Part shown: positions 42,043 through 50,748 of the stretch, one piece after another
Layout of the letters: each line of letters opens with the position of its first letter
How positions within the stretch are numbered: the stretch's first letter is position 1
NCBI GenBank assembly: GCA_045653945.1
Contig: JAZOML010000003.1
Coordinates: 16,024 to 80,023, forward strand
DNA from: SIG673 sp045653945
GTDB lineage: Bacteria > Bacillota > Clostridia > Oscillospirales > CAG-272
Length of the DNA: 64,000 nucleotides
Reading direction: 5' to 3'
The notes under the pieces: generated by a model
Databases searched by the model: none
What the model was told of the DNA's origin: nothing
What the model saw: the letters and a program-made list of their open reading frames with translations, nothing else
Program-made: the position numbers and the translations under genes

Positions 42043-42363
42043 ATGTTTACCAATAAGAAAAGAATTTTTTCTATCCTTATTTTCGCGCTTGTTCTTGCAC
42101 TTCTCACTTGCGCTATGATTGGATGCGGCACAGGAGTTGAGCACGACCACGACGGAGACGGCGTTGCCGACCACACCGATTCAGAGCACAAAACCCTTTG
42201 GGATAAATGGGTAGCTTGGTGCGCAACTACTACGGGACAAATCTGGGGCTTCAGCCTCTCGGGCGCCTTCCTTGTTGCAGCTATCGTTTTCATAGTCCTT
42301 TGGATTCCCAAAAAGACCGACAAAAAGGAAAAGAAGGCTGTTGCAAAAAGGAAAGACCAATAA
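42043..42363 (+). CDS. Small lipoprotein with metal-binding-like segment and C-terminal TM
   Basis: 106 residues. Signal peptide with lipobox CAMIGC (Cys ~28), then HDHDGDGVADHTDSEH, a His/Asp-rich stretch like calcium-binding DGDGVAD repeats or a metal site. A TM helix (~68-90, SLSGAFLVAAIVFIVLWIP) and a Lys-rich end (KKTDKKEKKAVAKRKDQ) follow. GAAAGGATA precedes the ATG. Unknown function; similar small proteins with this layout exist in Clostridia but I do not recognise a family. Confidence 0.75.
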   Translation: MFTNKKRIFSILIFALVLALLTCAMIGCGTGVEHDHDGDGVADHTDSEHKTLWDKWVAWCATTTGQIWGFSLSGAFLVAAIVFIVLWIPKKTDKKEKKAVAKRKDQ

Positions 42364-42419
42364 TTAAATCTTCAACCCAAGCACACTGCATTTTTGCGGT
42401 GTGCTTTTTCTTTTTCCCC

Positions 42420-42665
42420 CCGCTTTCTGAAGAAAGCTTGGCAAAGACTTCTCTTACCACGCATCCGTGATATATAGTTTAAATTTTGCACTGTATCAAT
42501 TATTTGCCAGCGGGTGCTACCCGCCGCTACCTTGATATGTAGTTTAAATTTTGCACTTTATCAATTATTTGCCAGCGGGTGCTACCCGCCGCCACCGTGA
42601 TATGTAGTTTAAATTTTACACCAAATGGATTGTATGCCATCGGGTGCTACCCGCTCGGTGCTACC
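42420..42665 (-). repeat. Intergenic repeat array: core hairpin plus three ~65-bp tandem units
   Basis: Core hairpin GCTTTCTGAAGAAAGC and CAAAGACTTCTCTTACCACG, then three tandem units each with GATATGTAGTTTAAATTTT, CAATTATTTGCCAGCGGGTG and CTACCCGCC at 42467, 42532 and 42597. The inner CGGGTGCTACCCG is a small hairpin that in the last unit region appears as TCGGTGCTACCGA. Lies downstream of mnmE; no gene seen. Confidence 0.8.
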
Positions 42666-42669
42666 GACC

Positions 42670-44070
42670 TTACTTTCCCACACAAAAATTGTGGAAAATT
42701 GCATCGGTAATGTCGCCCGATACGGCTCTGCCGTCTACCTCGCCAAGATAGGCGAGCGCACTTTCAAGGTCAAGACCGCACACGTCGGCGCAAAAATGCG
42801 CTTCAAACGCTTCTATTGCTCGCGCAACGGCATTTTTTGCCATCGTAACCGCCGAAAACTGCCTTGCATTTGCAAGGACTGCCTCTCCGCTGTAATCTAT
42901 CTCACGTTCGCAAAAAAACGCCTCAGCGATGTTTTTTATATCCTGCACACCATCGCCACTCTTTGCGCTAACGTTAAGCGCCTTTGCCCTCTTATATTTC
43001 GCACAAAGTCCATAAATCAACTCATTAAGAGCGCCGCTATACACCTGCGTATCCGACTTGTTGAGCGCAAAAATGACGCATTTGCCGTTTTCAAGAAGCT
43101 CCCTTGCAAGTGAAATTACGGCATCGTCCTGCTCACTTATGGCGGACGCAGTATCAAAAACCGCAATCACAAGCTCCGCCTCGCGCGCCTTTTGAAGCGC
43201 AAGTGAAATACCGATTTTCTCGACCTCGTCGGAGCTTTCGCGAATACCCGCAGTGTCAAATAGCCGCAAAATTATGCGCCCTGCCGTGATTTTTTCTTCA
43301 ATAACGTCGCGCGTAGTACCTGCAATATCGGTAACGATAGCTCGCTTTTCACCGAGAAGCGCATTGAGAAGCGAAGACTTTCCCGCATTGGGCTTACCTA
43401 CAAGCGTAGCCTTTACGCCCTCACTTACTGCCTTTCCGTGTCTATATGTGGACGCAAGAGCGTCAAGCTCGGAAAGAATTTCTCTCATTTTCGCACCAAA
43501 CTGCTCGTCGCTGACCTCGGCAAGGTCCTCCTCTGGATAGTCGATTTTAACGTAAACCGAGGAAAGAAGATTAAGAATTTTTGCATAAATTTCATCGCAA
43601 CACCTCTTTAAAACTCCGTCGGTATGCGATGCCGAAAGCTTTAATTTTTCCTCGTTTTCCGCATCAATGAGTCCAATTATTGCTTCAGCCTCGGAAAGCG
43701 AAATCTTGCCGTTCAAAAACGCTCTCTGCGAGAACTCGCCCGGTCCCGCCTGAACAGCGCCGTTATCAAACGCCGCTTTCAGCACTCTCTCACTGAGCAG
43801 TATTCCGCCGTGGCAGGAAATCTCAACAACGTCCTCGCCTGTAAACGATTTGGGCGCACGAAAAACTGTGGCAATACCGTCATCTATACGTTTTCCCTCG
43901 CTTATAATTTCTCCGTATATCGCAGTACCGCCCGACACCTCTTTAAGGTTGCGTCCGCCCGCCGTTTTGAACATTTTTGTCGCTACGTCAAGTGCGTTTT
44001 CGCCCGATATTCTTATTACAGCTATCCCTCCCCGTCCAAATGGGGTGCTTATCGCCGCAATTGTACTCAT
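42670..44070 (-). CDS. mnmE: tRNA modification GTPase MnmE (TrmE)
   Basis: 466 residues from the ATG at 44070, nine bases after AGGAG; the frame extends 42 codons upstream through repeat DNA. N-terminal formyl-THF domain (STIAAISTPFGRGGIAVIRI), helical domain (GPGEFSQRAFLNGKISLSEA), G domain ATLVGKPNAGKSSLLNALLG near residue 225, DIAGTTRDVIEE and DTAGIRES, and the conserved C-terminal CVGK (catalytic Cys). Works with MnmG. Part of the rpmH-rnpA-yidD-yidC-jag-mnmE series. Confidence 0.96.
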   Translation of the reverse strand: MSTIAAISTPFGRGGIAVIRISGENALDVATKMFKTAGGRNLKEVSGGTAIYGEIISEGKRIDDGIATVFRAPKSFTGEDVVEISCHGGILLSERVLKAAFDNGAVQAGPGEFSQRAFLNGKISLSEAEAIIGLIDAENEEKLKLSASHTDGVLKRCCDEIYAKILNLLSSVYVKIDYPEEDLAEVSDEQFGAKMREILSELDALASTYRHGKAVSEGVKATLVGKPNAGKSSLLNALLGEKRAIVTDIAGTTRDVIEEKITAGRIILRLFDTAGIRESSDEVEKIGISLALQKAREAELVIAVFDTASAISEQDDAVISLARELLENGKCVIFALNKSDTQVYSGALNELIYGLCAKYKRAKALNVSAKSGDGVQDIKNIAEAFFCEREIDYSGEAVLANARQFSAVTMAKNAVARAIEAFEAHFCADVCGLDLESALAYLGEVDGRAVSGDITDAIFHNFCVGK

Positions 44071-44089
44071 AGGTTTCATCTCCTGGTGT

Positions 44090-44310
44090 ATTTTGAAAGT
44101 TTTAAGTTTTTTGTTTTTCCGGCTTTTCGAGAAAAGCCTCGGCACCGTTCTTTTCTTGAAAGAAAAGAAGGCAAAAGAACTTCTCTTACAACGCATCAGT
44201 GGTGTGTTGTGGAAGTTTTGAGCTTTGTTGTATACAGTTCTATTGAAAGGAGTTGAGAGTCTTTCAGAAGTTTTTGTCCACTTTTTTTAAAAAGTGGGGA
44301 AAGCGGGGGG
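44090..44310 (-). repeat. Intergenic hairpin repeats between jag and mnmE
   Basis: Contains GCTTTTCGAGAAAAGC, CTTTTCTTGAAAGAAAAG, GGCAAAAGAACTTCTC, second stem ACAAC (44188-44192) / GTTGT (44206-44210), and at 44267-44300 GAAGTTTTTGTCC with CCACTTTTTTTAAAAAGTGG. Complementary arms differ from the 15.3 kb copies. Confidence 0.75.
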
Positions 44311-44315
44311 AAACA

Positions 44316-44346
44316 TAAAACGGGCTGTTAAAATCAGCCCGTTTGT
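44316..44346 (-). terminator. Terminator after jag
   Basis: AAACGGGCTG-ATTTTAA-CAGCCCGTTTTA on the minus strand, starting four bases after the stop. Confidence 0.82.
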
Positions 44347-44349
44347 TTA

Positions 44350-45060
44350 TTATTCTTCGTCGTCAGGAATATCCTGTTCAGCTTCGGGCTTATCCTGCTT
44401 ACGAGGCTTATTTGCGCCTCCGACGTAATGGATAACTACCTTGCGATGCTCGTCGCTTCCAACCGACGCGGTCATAACCAGCGGGTCGTTTTGGAGTGCG
44501 GAGTGAATTATTCTTCTTTCGTATGGAGTCATAGGGTCAAGAGCGATGTTTCTCTTGTATCTCTTAACCTTTTCAGCGGTTCTCTTAGCGAGATTGCGTA
44601 GCGTTTCCTCACGTCTTGCTCTGTATCCTTCAATATCAACCGATATTTTAGCGCACTCCATACCGCTCTTTTCGAGCGCCTCATTGAGGGCAAGATTTGC
44701 AAGATACTGAAGTGCATCCATTGTTTCGCCGTGTCTTCCGATAAGAATACCCGTATCTGCGCCTTCGATTTTGATTATTTTGCCGCCCTCGGAGTTAAGC
44801 TCACGAGAGAGTGTTGCACGGGTGTTTTTCATACCCATAGCGTCAAGCACACCGTTTAAGTAATCAATAGCGGTTTGCTCAGGACCAATTTCAACGAAAA
44901 CTCTTACCTTTGCTGCCGTTTCGCCAAAGCCGAGGAAGCCTTTTTTAGGTGCTTCGATAACCTCGTATTGAATTCTCGCAACGTCAACGCCGAGCTTTGC
45001 TGCGCCGTCAGCTATTGCCGCTTCAACTGTGCGGCCACATCCGATTTCTTCTTTTAACAT
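44350..45060 (-). CDS. jag: RNA-binding protein Jag/KhpB
   Basis: 236 residues. Jag_N domain at the start (TVEAAIADGAAKLGVDVARI, APKKGFLGFGETAAKVRVFV), KH domain with TGILIGRHGETMDALQYLAN near residue 118, and R3H MTPYERRIIHSALQNDP near 185. The C-terminus is acidic and Lys-rich. KhpB binds RNA with KhpA and affects cell division and envelope. Lies 35 bases downstream of yidC. AAAGGATAT upstream. Confidence 0.95.
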   Translation of the reverse strand: MLKEEIGCGRTVEAAIADGAAKLGVDVARIQYEVIEAPKKGFLGFGETAAKVRVFVEIGPEQTAIDYLNGVLDAMGMKNTRATLSRELNSEGGKIIKIEGADTGILIGRHGETMDALQYLANLALNEALEKSGMECAKISVDIEGYRARREETLRNLAKRTAEKVKRYKRNIALDPMTPYERRIIHSALQNDPLVMTASVGSDEHRKVVIHYVGGANKPRKQDKPEAEQDIPDDEE

Positions 45061-45095
45061 AGCTATATCCTTTCGTATATATGGCAGGAAAGCGA

Positions 45096-46196
45096 TTATT
45101 TCTTACCGCCGCCCTTTTTATCGTCGTAATTTTTCATTTTTGCACCGCCGAGCGCACCCTTAGAAGCGGGCGTGTTTTCGGTATTCTGTACCTTTTGGCT
45201 AGCCTCAACCTTAGCGTTGTACTCATCGTCGTCGATGTGGTGAAGCGAGGGAACGTAGGGTTTATTGGGGTCGCGCAGGGATTTCATTCCGCGCTTATTC
45301 TTTTTCTTTTTGCCGAAAATTTCGCGTTCAGCCTCCTTGTAATCGTCCTCGGTGAACTTTGGGAAGGGCTTAAGCTTAACTAAAATGAACTGCTGAACAA
45401 GACCGAGAAGGCTCTGGAATATCCAGTAAACACCAATAGCCGCAGGAACGCTGAATGCAATCCAGGTAGACATAAGCGGCATTACGAGGTCCATTATAAT
45501 AGATGAGGTTTTTGCATCTGCACCGCCCGTCTGCATAACGGGAGATTGATACGAGAGCTTTCTCATAAGCTTTGAGGTAAGAAGCGTTGCGAGGAAGTTG
45601 AGTACGGGAATGAGCATAAGCCAAGTCCACCACTCAGGCGTCAGAGCAAGGTCAATCGCACCGAAAAGGTTGAAGTTAGGTAGCTTTTCGGCAAGCGCCC
45701 CTGCATCCATACCCGTTACCGACGTATACGCACCGAGGTTTCCTCTCATTGCGGAGAGCATTGCAATTTCATCGGTTGTGCCGCCTGCAAGAGTTGATAT
45801 TCCTGCAAGAATTTCCTCGGAAAATCCGCAAATGTAGGTAAGAGGCTTTCTGATAACGTTATAAATGAAGATAACGATAGGCAACTGAATAAGCATCGGC
45901 AGGCATCCTGCAAATTGGCTATATCCCGCCTTTTGCTGAATTTCCTGAATTTCCATTTGGCGCTTTTGCTGACTTGTTCTATCGTTTCTGCCCGCATACT
46001 TCTTTACGATAGCAGCCTCCTTTGGGCGAAGGGACGCCTGCTTTAATGAGTTGTTGTGCTGCTTTATACCAAGCGGCAGCATTAAAACCTTTACGATTAC
46101 CGCAAAGAGCAAAAGCGCTAGGGCATAGTTGCTGAACATCGCCTTGTAGCAAACGTTCAGTATCCACGCAATTGTTTCATACAAAAAATCAAACAT
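45096..46196 (-). CDS. yidC: Membrane protein insertase YidC/OxaA
   Basis: 366 residues. Gram-positive-type YidC without the large periplasmic domain. Seen: short N-terminal TM region, LKQASLRPKEAAIVKKYAGR, QKAGYSQFAGCLPMLIQLPI (central core motif), later WLMLIPVLNFLATLLTSKL and IGVYWIFQSLLGLVQQFIL, and a basic C-terminal tail (FGKKKKNKRGMKSLRDPNKP) for ribosome contact. A ~60-residue loop replaces the usual short P1. 29 bases from yidD. Confidence 0.94.
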   Translation of the reverse strand: MFDFLYETIAWILNVCYKAMFSNYALALLLFAVIVKVLMLPLGIKQHNNSLKQASLRPKEAAIVKKYAGRNDRTSQQKRQMEIQEIQQKAGYSQFAGCLPMLIQLPIVIFIYNVIRKPLTYICGFSEEILAGISTLAGGTTDEIAMLSAMRGNLGAYTSVTGMDAGALAEKLPNFNLFGAIDLALTPEWWTWLMLIPVLNFLATLLTSKLMRKLSYQSPVMQTGGADAKTSSIIMDLVMPLMSTWIAFSVPAAIGVYWIFQSLLGLVQQFILVKLKPFPKFTEDDYKEAEREIFGKKKKNKRGMKSLRDPNKPYVPSLHHIDDDEYNAKVEASQKVQNTENTPASKGALGGAKMKNYDDKKGGGKK

Positions 46197-46225
46197 TTTA
46201 TATTTCCTTTCAACTAAAAGGGGTT

Positions 46226-46549
46226 TTATATATAGTTTCCGTAGGTAGTGAGATACGGATAGCTTACAGGGGTGTTATCTACTCGAGCAGCCTTACCGAA
46301 AACCGCTGTTTTGGGTACTAGCTTTCTCTTTTTGCGAGGTACAGGATTGTAACCGCCCCGAAAAAGCGGATTGCAGCGCAAAATCCGAAAAACACCCATT
46401 GGCAGACCGATAAGCGCCCCCCACTCGTTTATAGCTGTATATGCATATTTTGAGCAGCTCGGTTCAAATCTACAACACGGCGCACTCTTTCTTTGGGATA
46501 GGTGCTTACGGTAAAGCTTAATCGGAGCTAAAAACAAGCGTCTTAGCAT
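46226..46549 (-). CDS. yidD: Membrane insertion efficiency factor YidD
   Basis: 107 residues. Core: LFLAPIKLYRKHLSQRKSAP, CCRFEPSCSKYAYTAINEWG, RILRCNPLFRGGYNPVP with the conserved cysteines. The last ~35 residues extend past the usual ~70-85-residue family length. Its start overlaps the end of rnpA by seven bases. Assists YidC-dependent insertion. Confidence 0.94.
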   Translation of the reverse strand: MLRRLFLAPIKLYRKHLSQRKSAPCCRFEPSCSKYAYTAINEWGALIGLPMGVFRILRCNPLFRGGYNPVPRKKRKLVPKTAVFGKAARVDNTPVSYPYLTTYGNYI

Positions 46550-46941
46550 TGTCCGTCCTCTTTTTTATCGGCGTACATTTCAAGTCTTTCAAGCTGATTT
46601 CTCATCTCGGCAAGTATGTCTGTGGACTTGGCAGTAGTAGCGTCCTCGCGTGCGCAAATTACTACAAGGAAGCCTTTTTTTATTTCCCTCTCGCCACAAG
46701 CCGCTGAAAAAGCCGCGCGTATAACTCGTTTTGCTCGGTTTCGCTGCACAGCTCCGCCTATTTTCTTAGACACCGTAATTCCTATGCGGTTGACTAGCTT
46801 CTTCTCAGGGTGAGCCTTTTTTAACAAATACGCCTTCTTATCCTTTAAAACGTATATGACCGTGTAGCGTCCACCCATCTTTTTGCCGCCTGCGTACACC
46901 TTCTTGTAAAGATGATTTTCTTTAATGGCTATCGGTTTCAT
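46543..46941 (-). CDS. rnpA: Ribonuclease P protein component RnpA
   Basis: 132 residues. Basic protein with the RNR signature: NRIGITVSKKIGGAVQRNRA, then KRVIRAAF. N-terminus MKPIAIKENHLYKKVYAGGK matches the family. Cleaves the 5' leader of pre-tRNA with the RNA subunit, which is not in this window. Downstream of rpmH with a 193-base gap that contains hairpins. Confidence 0.94.
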   Translation of the reverse strand: MKPIAIKENHLYKKVYAGGKKMGGRYTVIYVLKDKKAYLLKKAHPEKKLVNRIGITVSKKIGGAVQRNRAKRVIRAAFSAACGEREIKKGFLVVICAREDATTAKSTDILAEMRNQLERLEMYADKKEDGQC

Positions 46942-46984
46942 ATCCTAATCACCAATTTTTATCACTTTAAATAAGCGTTTATAA

Positions 46985-47100
46985 ACAAAAAAATGAACCT
47001 CGGCCTATTGCCTGCGTTCATTTCTAAAATCTCTGCATTATTTTTTGTGCTTGAAGTACACGCAAGTAAAGAACGCAGATTGTCTTTACTCGCGTGATAT
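46985..47100 (-). other. Hairpins in the rpmH-rnpA gap
   Basis: AAATGAAC (46990) / GTTCATTT (47015) forms one stem; ACGC-AAGTAAAG / CTTTACT-CGCGT (47061-47095) another, with CTTGAAG...ATCAAG around it. These could attenuate read-through from rpmH into rnpA or be processing sites; no T run strong enough to call a terminator. Confidence 0.4.
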
Positions 47101-47134
47101 TTCTGCATCAAGTGGTTTCAAAAGCAACCTAAAA

Positions 47135-47269
47135 TTAATAGGTAAGTCTTTCTCTTCCTTTTGCGCGTCTTCTCTTCAAGACCTTTCTTCCGTTAGCAGT
47201 CTTCATACGCTTGCGGAAGCCGTGCTCCTTTTTTCTCTGACGCTTTTTGGGCTGGTATGTTCTTAACAT
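47135..47269 (-). CDS. rpmH: Ribosomal protein L34
   Basis: 44 residues, fully conserved L34: MLRTYQPKKRQRKKEHGFRK, RMKTANGRKVLKRRRAKGRE, RLTY. GGAGG lies shortly before the ATG. First gene of the minus-strand origin-proximal operon. Confidence 0.97.
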   Translation of the reverse strand: MLRTYQPKKRQRKKEHGFRKRMKTANGRKVLKRRRAKGRERLTY

Positions 47270-47424
47270 AGTCGTACTCCCTCCGTTTCTAATTTCGTCC
47301 GTTAACGCAACCATAATCGGCTACATCAACGCATAAGTTTGCATCGTAATCAACATTATATACTATTTTATAACTATTTGTCAACCCATTTCAAAATTTT
47401 TACAAATTCTTAACAAGTATCCCC

Positions 47425-47637
47425 CCCCCGCTTTTCGAGAAAAGCTTGGCAAAAGCTTCTCTTACCACGCCACCGTGATGTAGTGTGGAAGTTTTGAGCT
47501 TTGTTCTATTTAAATACAGTGTAATTATTTAAAGATTACTCGTTGTTGTATACAGTTCTTTTGAAAGGAGTTGAGAGTCTTTCAGAAGTCTTTGCCAAGC
47601 TTTCTTCAGAAAGCGGGAAAGCGGGAAAGCGGGGGAA
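47425..47637 (+). repeat. Intergenic hairpin repeats in the rpmH-dnaA gap
   Basis: CCGCTTTTCGAGAAAAGC, TTGGCAAAAGCTTCTCTTAC, CACGCCACCGTGATG, then GTTGTATACAGTTC, GAAAGGAGTTGAGAG, and AGAAGTCTTTGCC with GCTTTCTTCAGAAAGC (47606-47621), followed by three GGGAAAGC units. No DnaA boxes were found in 47270-47640. Confidence 0.7.
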
Positions 47638-47639
47638 AA

Positions 47640-47767
47640 AGTAAACATTGTGTAAATTATAATATTAATTATTGCATAAATTATATAATTATGTTATTAT
47701 AAATATAATTAAATTAAATTTTAAAATATAATAGTGATAAAAGTAGTAAAAAAGAAAGGAAAAGTGT
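47640..47767 (+). promoter_or_regulatory. AT-rich tract with probable dnaA promoter
   Basis: About 120 bases of nearly pure A/T. TTGCAT (47682-47687), 16-base spacer, TATAAT (47704-47709) is the best promoter. AAAGGAAAA is the ribosome site. Possibly part of the duplex-unwinding zone, though DnaA boxes here are not seen. Confidence 0.5.
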
Positions 47768-49228
47768 ATGCAGGAATTTGACGAAATATGGGATGCCGCA
47801 CTTGAGGAGCTTAAAAAGAGCACCTCTGACGTTGTTTTCAACCTTTGGTTTAAGGTGCTGAAGCTTGTTGACTTAACGGACACTCACGCGGTTTTTTACA
47901 CTGAAAGTCCATTCAAACGCGAGAGAATTGAAAAGAATTTTTCTATATCAATAGCTCAAACTCTTGAAGCGGTGCTAGGATATAAGGTTGAGCTTGTTTT
48001 CACAAGTGGAAACGGAGAAATAAATCAGAGCCAGACTCAAACTCCGGAACAAACACAGGCGCAGACGGACAAGCCTGCCGAAAGTATATCAAGTGAGCCC
48101 GTTACAAGCGAGGAGCAGGACGAGGTTGCCGAAAACGAGCCAAAATTTATAGTAACCGACGGAGATATGCCGGTAGACGTTCCAAGCGACTATACATTTG
48201 ATAATTTTATTGTAGGAACGTCAAATAACTTTGCTCACGCGGTATGCTTATCAGTTGCAAAGCTGCCTGCACCTGCAGCGGCAAATAAAGACTCAAGTAT
48301 GAGTATAAGAGAGAGTAATCCGCTGTTTATTTACGGCCCGAGCGGTCTTGGAAAAACTCACCTTATGTTTGCGATGATAAACGAAATCAAGAAAAATTAT
48401 CCTCATTATAAGGTTGTTTACGACAAGGGTGATGAATTTACCAACCAAATGGTAGATAGCATTAACGCCAAAAACCCCGCGCAGTTCCGCGAAAAATTCC
48501 GTAAGGCGGACGTTCTCTTTATTGATGATATTCACTTCATAGCGGGACGCGACGGAACTCAAGAGGAGTTTTTTAACACCTTTAACGACCTTCACCAGCA
48601 TAACAAACAGATAATTTTGACGTCGGATAAGCCGCCAAAGGATATATCAAGACTTGAGGAGCGACTCCGCACAAGATTTGAGTGGGGAATGATTGCCGAT
48701 ATTCAGCCGCCCGACTTTGAGCTACGAGTTGCTATTATGGCAAAAAAGGCGGAAAACCTAGGTATGCCACTACCTACCGAAGTCCTTAACTACCTTGCGG
48801 AAAAGCTTACCAATAACGTAAGACAAATGGAAGGCGCACTAAAACGTATCATAATGTACAGTAAGCTTAACAGTGAGCCGGTTACAATACCTATGGTTAA
48901 TACCTGCATAGCAGACCTTCTTCAAAATAACGGCCCTATGCATATAACACCTGAAAAAATTGTTGCGAAGGTTTGCGACAAATACAAGGTTTCCGAAAAA
49001 GACGTTTGCGGAAACAGCAGAGTTTCACATATTGCAAAGGCAAGACACCTGTGCGTTTACCTTATGGTAAAGCTCCTTTCAATGTCCTATTCCGAAATCG
49101 GAAGATTTTTCAAGAAAAAGGACCACACCTCAGCGCTTAATTCCTTTAAATGGATTGATAACGAAATAAAAAATAACGCCGTTTTTGAAATTGAAATCAA
49201 CGACTTAATAAAAGAAATTCAATCATAA
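47768..49228 (+). CDS. dnaA: Chromosomal replication initiator DnaA
   Basis: 486 residues, four-domain plan. Domain I ~1-85 (DEIWDAALEELKKSTSD), a Gln/Glu-rich linker (~95-145), AAA+ domain with Walker A IYGPSGLGKTHLMFAM near residue 193, Walker B DVLFIDDIHFIAGRDGTQEE, sensor ILTSDKPPKDISRLEERL, and domain IV HTH ISHIAKARHLCV-type (VSHIAKARHLCVYLMVKLLS) with KKKDHTSALNSFKWID. Binds DnaA boxes, which lie just downstream. Confidence 0.97.
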   Translation: MQEFDEIWDAALEELKKSTSDVVFNLWFKVLKLVDLTDTHAVFYTESPFKRERIEKNFSISIAQTLEAVLGYKVELVFTSGNGEINQSQTQTPEQTQAQTDKPAESISSEPVTSEEQDEVAENEPKFIVTDGDMPVDVPSDYTFDNFIVGTSNNFAHAVCLSVAKLPAPAAANKDSSMSIRESNPLFIYGPSGLGKTHLMFAMINEIKKNYPHYKVVYDKGDEFTNQMVDSINAKNPAQFREKFRKADVLFIDDIHFIAGRDGTQEEFFNTFNDLHQHNKQIILTSDKPPKDISRLEERLRTRFEWGMIADIQPPDFELRVAIMAKKAENLGMPLPTEVLNYLAEKLTNNVRQMEGALKRIIMYSKLNSEPVTIPMVNTCIADLLQNNGPMHITPEKIVAKVCDKYKVSEKDVCGNSRVSHIAKARHLCVYLMVKLLSMSYSEIGRFFKKKDHTSALNSFKWIDNEIKNNAVFEIEINDLIKEIQS

Positions 49229-49249
49229 ATCAAAGCGCAAAAAATTGCC

Positions 49250-49362
49250 TGTGGATTACTTAATTTTACCACACACCTTATCCACAAGTTACCCACTAAA
49301 ATAGGCAAACATTTCCACATACTTTTTTGTAGGTTTTAAGGCAAAAAACCTACTTATCCACA
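49250..49362. other. oriC: DnaA-box cluster between dnaA and dnaN (oriC)
   Basis: TTATCCACA at 49278-49286 and 49354-49362, TGTGGATTA at 49250-49258 (reverse orientation, one mismatch) and TTTCCACAT near 49312. This is the usual downstream part of a Bacillota origin. The rest of 49229-49595 is a poly-T/A stretch and an intergenic repeat. Confidence 0.8.
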
Positions 49363-49489
49363 AGTTCCACACCCTCTAGTGCTACTACAACGACTACCTT
49401 AATTTGTATTTGTATTTGTAGTTTTCACTTCAAAAAGCAGGTAAATCACCTGCAAACAAATAATTGATTTATTTTAAAAATTAAACTTA

Positions 49490-49595
49490 ACACGAAGTAA
49501 GCGTAGTAAGAGAAGTCTTTGCTACGACGTTTGCAAAGCAAACTCGCAAGTTCGACGAAGACGAACACTAGCTTATCTTCAGAAAGCGTGAAAAA
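49490..49595 (+). repeat. Intergenic hairpin repeat abutting dnaN start
   Basis: AACACGAAGTAAGCGTAG, TAAGAGAAGTCTTTGCTAC, an inserted pair of hairpins (TTTGCAAAGCAAA and GTTCGACGAAGACGAAC), then CTTATCTTCAGAAAGCGTG and AAAAA before the dnaN ATG. Same family as the gyrB and trpB upstream copies. Confidence 0.78.
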
Positions 49596-50741
49596 ATGAA
49601 GATAAAAGTAGATAAAAGTGAATTTGAAAAGGCGATAGCGCCTATTATGGGAGCTGTTTCGGGAAGAAACAACACCATACCAGCAGTTGAAGGAATACTC
49701 CTTACAACTCACGGGGATACCGAGGTAACGCTAACCTCATTTGATATAGAAAAGGGATACAGAATAACTATATCTGCAAAGGTAGTTGAGCCCGGTAGCT
49801 ATATAATAAACGGAAACAGACTTAAAAATATTGTAAACGCAATGCCAAACGGTGAGTTAACCGTTCATATAGATACTAAGATGACTGTAAAAATTTCGGG
49901 CGGCAAGTCAGAGTTTGAGTTAAGCGCAATGGACGGTGCGGATTTTCCGACACTACCTGAATTTAAGAGCGACCTGAAATTTACCGTAAATCAGGGAACA
50001 CTTCTTGATATGATAAACCGAACAAAGTTTGCTATTGCAAAAAGCGACGAAAGAAAGGCACTTTCAGGAGCATTCTTTGAATTTAAAGAAAATGAACTGA
50101 AGATAGTTGCTTGTGATGGAAACAGACTTGCTGTAAGAGAGCAAAAATGTGAGGTAACATCAGTAACGGACAGAAAACCTGAAATAAGCTTTATTCTGCC
50201 CGGAAAAACCATTGAAGAAGTAACAAAAATTCTTAAAAAAGACGAAGAAAACGTTACTATTACAATAACAAGAAGAAACTGTGTATTTGAATGCTGCGGA
50301 CTTCTGTTCTTCTCAAGACTTATTGAGGGTAACTATCTTGAATATAACAAATTCATTCCTCAAAACAGTAAATATGTTGTAGAGGTTGATACAAACGAAT
50401 TCCTTGAAAGCCTGTATAGAGCATTCCTTGTAACCGAGGATAGAGCTCTTGGTCAAACAAAAAGTTTTGTAAAATGTAATTTCAGCGAGGGAATGCTTAA
50501 CATATCGTCTGTATCGGTAAACGGCAGAGTTTTTGATGAAATAACCATTGAGGGAATGAACGGAGAGCTTGAAATAGGATTTTCCTGTAAATATCTTATA
50601 GACGCTCTTTCTGTTTGCGGAACTGAAAAGGTTATCTGTGAGCTTAATACACCGTATACCTGTATGGTAATAAAGCCTGCCGAAAAAAGTGATAACGAGG
50701 ACTTCCTTTACCTTGTTCTGCCCGTCAGAATGAAGGGTTAA
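49596..50741 (+). CDS. dnaN: DNA polymerase III subunit beta (sliding clamp)
   Basis: 381 residues, full length, three-domain clamp: MKIKVDKSEFEKAIAPIMGA, NTIPAVEGILLTTHGD, LSAMDGADFPTLPEF, KSDERKALSGAFFEF, IPQNSKYVVEVDTNEFLESL. The ATG is placed directly after an intergenic repeat; no clear Shine-Dalgarno site is seen. The recF start lies seven bases after the stop. Confidence 0.97.
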   Translation: MKIKVDKSEFEKAIAPIMGAVSGRNNTIPAVEGILLTTHGDTEVTLTSFDIEKGYRITISAKVVEPGSYIINGNRLKNIVNAMPNGELTVHIDTKMTVKISGGKSEFELSAMDGADFPTLPEFKSDLKFTVNQGTLLDMINRTKFAIAKSDERKALSGAFFEFKENELKIVACDGNRLAVREQKCEVTSVTDRKPEISFILPGKTIEEVTKILKKDEENVTITITRRNCVFECCGLLFFSRLIEGNYLEYNKFIPQNSKYVVEVDTNEFLESLYRAFLVTEDRALGQTKSFVKCNFSEGMLNISSVSVNGRVFDEITIEGMNGELEIGFSCKYLIDALSVCGTEKVICELNTPYTCMVIKPAEKSDNEDFLYLVLPVRMKG

Positions 50742-50748
50742 AAAATAA

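Noticed and set aside
42460..42660. Three tandem ~65-bp units resembling a small CRISPR array
   Set aside because: Units are contiguous without spacers, are found singly elsewhere (7.9, 30.6 and 63.9 kb), and no cas gene is present.
47640..47767. DnaA boxes upstream of dnaA
   Set aside because: No TTATCCACA-like sequence was found there; only an AT-rich tract and promoter.
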